Part shown: piece after piece, positions 62,067-64,000 of the stretch
Position numbering within the stretch: the first letter of the stretch is position 1
Layout of the letters: each line of letters opens with the position of its first letter
NCBI RefSeq assembly: GCF_000002425.4
Contig: NC_037259.1
Span: forward strand, 2,756,381-2,820,380
Source: Physcomitrium patens
Taxonomy: Eukaryota > Streptophyta > Bryopsida > Funariales > Funariaceae
Reading direction: 5' to 3'
DNA length: 64,000 bases
Notes under the pieces: generated by a model
Database searches by the model: none
What the model was told of the DNA's origin: nothing
Seen by the model: only the letters and a program-made list of their open reading frames with translations
Position numbers and translations under genes: made by a program

Positions 62067-64000
62067 CTCCCCTCGCTCAACATAATATTTACATAATATA
62101 AATTTTTTATAGAATTATGATCTATACTTTTTTGTGATCTTACAAGATCAACAATTGTTGCCTTAATAAAATCTTATCTAGGAAAACCTTATTGTATTTA
62201 AGGACAAAACCATAGATGAAAGAAAAAGAGTACAACATCATTTTCTTTAATTATTTAAAGATCTCATTAACTTTCTTATTCAAGAAAATCAAGTCGTTGC
62301 ATACTAATGCCATAAGTAAATCGATGATGGTTGCATAATGGGAGAGATCAGCAAGGTTATTTACAGATTCAATTTTCTTAATTATAAGTGCTTGATCAAT
62401 AATCAAGTCATGGGTATAATTAAAATACTTTGGATCAATATGTTTTGTCTTGTCACATTTAATAAAACCAACTTGCATTTGCGCAATACAAGTATTATTA
62501 TCTTCATGCAAGATAGTTGGAGAATTATCATATGAAAATCCACAGGTTGTTTGAATGAATTTATTAATTGATTGTAACCAAATACATTCTCGAGATGCTT
62601 CATGTAAGGCAATAATTTCTGTATGGTTGGATGAAGTTACAATTATTATTTGTTTCACTGATTTTCATGATATTACAACTCCATGTCTTAAAAATACATA
62701 TTCTATTTGAGATTTAGTTGTTGTAGTATCAGATTTATATCTTGCATCACAATATCCAATCAATTTTGGATCTGTAGATTGTATATAGTATAATTTCAAG
62801 TCTTCAGTACCTTTTAAATAATGTAATAAATATTTGATGCCATTCCAATGTTGTGGCATTGGACGTGCACTATATCTTGCAAGAATACTAACTGCAAATG
62901 TAATATTTGATCTTGTAGATGTAGTTAAATATAAAAGTGCTCCAACCGCTGCAAGATATGGATATTGATCTCCCACTAGGTTAAGATCATCAACATATAC
63001 AGCGATGATTACAAAACCAATTTTATCTCGTTTGATAAACAAAGAAAGAATTAGTGGATCACTTACAAACTTATTTGTAATTAAATAATCTTAAAGACAT
63101 TGATACCACATGCGTCCAGATTATTTTAAACCATACAAGGCCTTATATAATTTAATACCACAATATTATCTTGGAGTGGGTCCATTTGAAATTCCTATTT
63201 TTAAGCCAAGTGGAACTTTCATATAAATATTTGCATCAAGAGAATCATATAGATATGTAGTTATTACATCCATCAAATGCATCTTAAAGGTGGCATGAAC
63301 TGTCATTCCAATAATATATCAAAATGTAATTGAATCCATGATTAGAGAATATGTGGATTCATAATCAATGCCAAATCGTTGAGTAAATCCTTGAACAATA
63401 AGACGAGCTTTACAGCGAATTATTTGACCTTGAGCATCTCGCTTACATATTAATACCATCTTATATTCCATAGGGCAAGATGTAAGAGTATCTACAAATA
63501 GACCAAAGACTTTCCTCTTATGCTAAGAGGCATACTCCTCCTCAATAGCAGTTTTCCATTTTGATCAATCAAAGAGACTAATTGCCTCTTCGATAGTTTG
63601 AGGTTCAGGATCGCCTTTCTTGTAAGAAAGGGCTTCTGTAATCATACATGCAAATTATTCGTCTACCAGAATAGATGGTCTGTGCCAAATATCATCCGTA
63701 GCACAATATAAAATAGATAATTCTTTACTCAACTTGTTCTTATTCCTTCCAATTCTAAGATTGTTTTTCACAAGAATTGAATGTATATTATACTTGGATA
63801 TATCATCATGAATTGGTAGTCCCGCAAGATGAGTGGTAATTTCTTGAAAAATAATACCATGATTATTTAATATTATAGCTTTCTTCTTATGTAGTTGCTT
63901 ATCTGGTCCATGAGTTCTTTTAGTTGTTGTTGTTATAACTTGAGGTATTAAAATCAATGGCACTACAATCTGAGTAAGTGCATTCTGAGCCTCATTAATA
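61795..64000 (-). mobile_element. Ty1/copia retrotransposon, 3' half, running off the right edge
   Basis: The minus strand encodes, from right to left: the integrase-RT linker (63963-63655, open), reverse transcriptase (LIVQGFTQRFGIDYES, KALYGLK and GRMWYQCL traces), FAIIAVYVDDL-type YVDD motif as VIIAVYVDDLNLVG (63042-62950), then directly DQYPYLAAVGALLYL, and RNase H (62658-62251; SSNHTEIIALHEASRECIWL, ILHEDNN, TKHIDPK). Between the YVDD motif and PYLAAVGAL about 100 residues found in intact copia proteins are missing. Long open stretches show it is much younger than the other elements here, but stops and the deletion make it inactive. The 3' LTR is 61795-62066. Confidence 0.88.

Overview
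This window looks like nuclear DNA of a land plant, most probably a moss. The genes are intron-rich with GT-AG introns and roughly half GC. The DNA between them is extremely AT-rich and packed with decayed Ty3/gypsy and Ty1/copia retrotransposons and TA microsatellites. The strongest lineage clue is a resistance-type locus with a protein kinase domain fused in front of NB-ARC and LRR domains (PK-NBS-LRR), a class reported from mosses. The species cannot be fixed from the sequence alone.

Layout. 1-3180: first coding exon of a vacuolar Na+/H+ antiporter (NHX1 type, minus strand) running off the left edge, with its GC-richer 5' region. 3207-3356: a small MITE-like foldback element at the GC/AT boundary. 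3357-8743: AT-rich DNA without genes. 8744-15365: a decayed minus-strand gypsy element with extra LTR copies in both orientations. 16560-25310: a GC-rich 14-exon gene. 27306-31270: a complete 12-exon Obg-like ATPase gene (OLA1/YchF). 33588-34067: a decayed PYR/PYL/RCAR abscisic-acid receptor pseudogene (minus). 34418-43745: a second gypsy element of the same family (plus), with nested insertions. 44200-45000: a copia gag relic. 45882-51212: the PK-NBS-LRR locus (minus), carrying premature stops. 51600-52690: a GC-rich island upstream of it. 56550-58770: a copia pol relic. 61795-64000: 3' half of a better preserved copia element (minus), running off the right edge.

The most striking feature is the gene at 17799-24423. 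Its exons join in perfect phase into one frame of 1345 residues. It begins with a tandem-repeat region. The first beta-propeller of TWD40-1/TTRAY1 follows (a subunit of the TPLATE/TSET endocytic complex). It then passes, inside a single exon, into an almost complete BTB-NPH3 phototropin-signalling adaptor that still ends in the C-terminal motif of NPH3 and RPT2. I know of no described gene with this architecture. If transcribed as read, it would link a blue-light signalling adaptor to an endocytic-complex propeller.

The other genes (NHX, OLA1) look ordinary. The pseudogenes and transposons share a pattern of C-to-T and G-to-A decay (for example CAA to TAA stops), as expected of long-methylated DNA.
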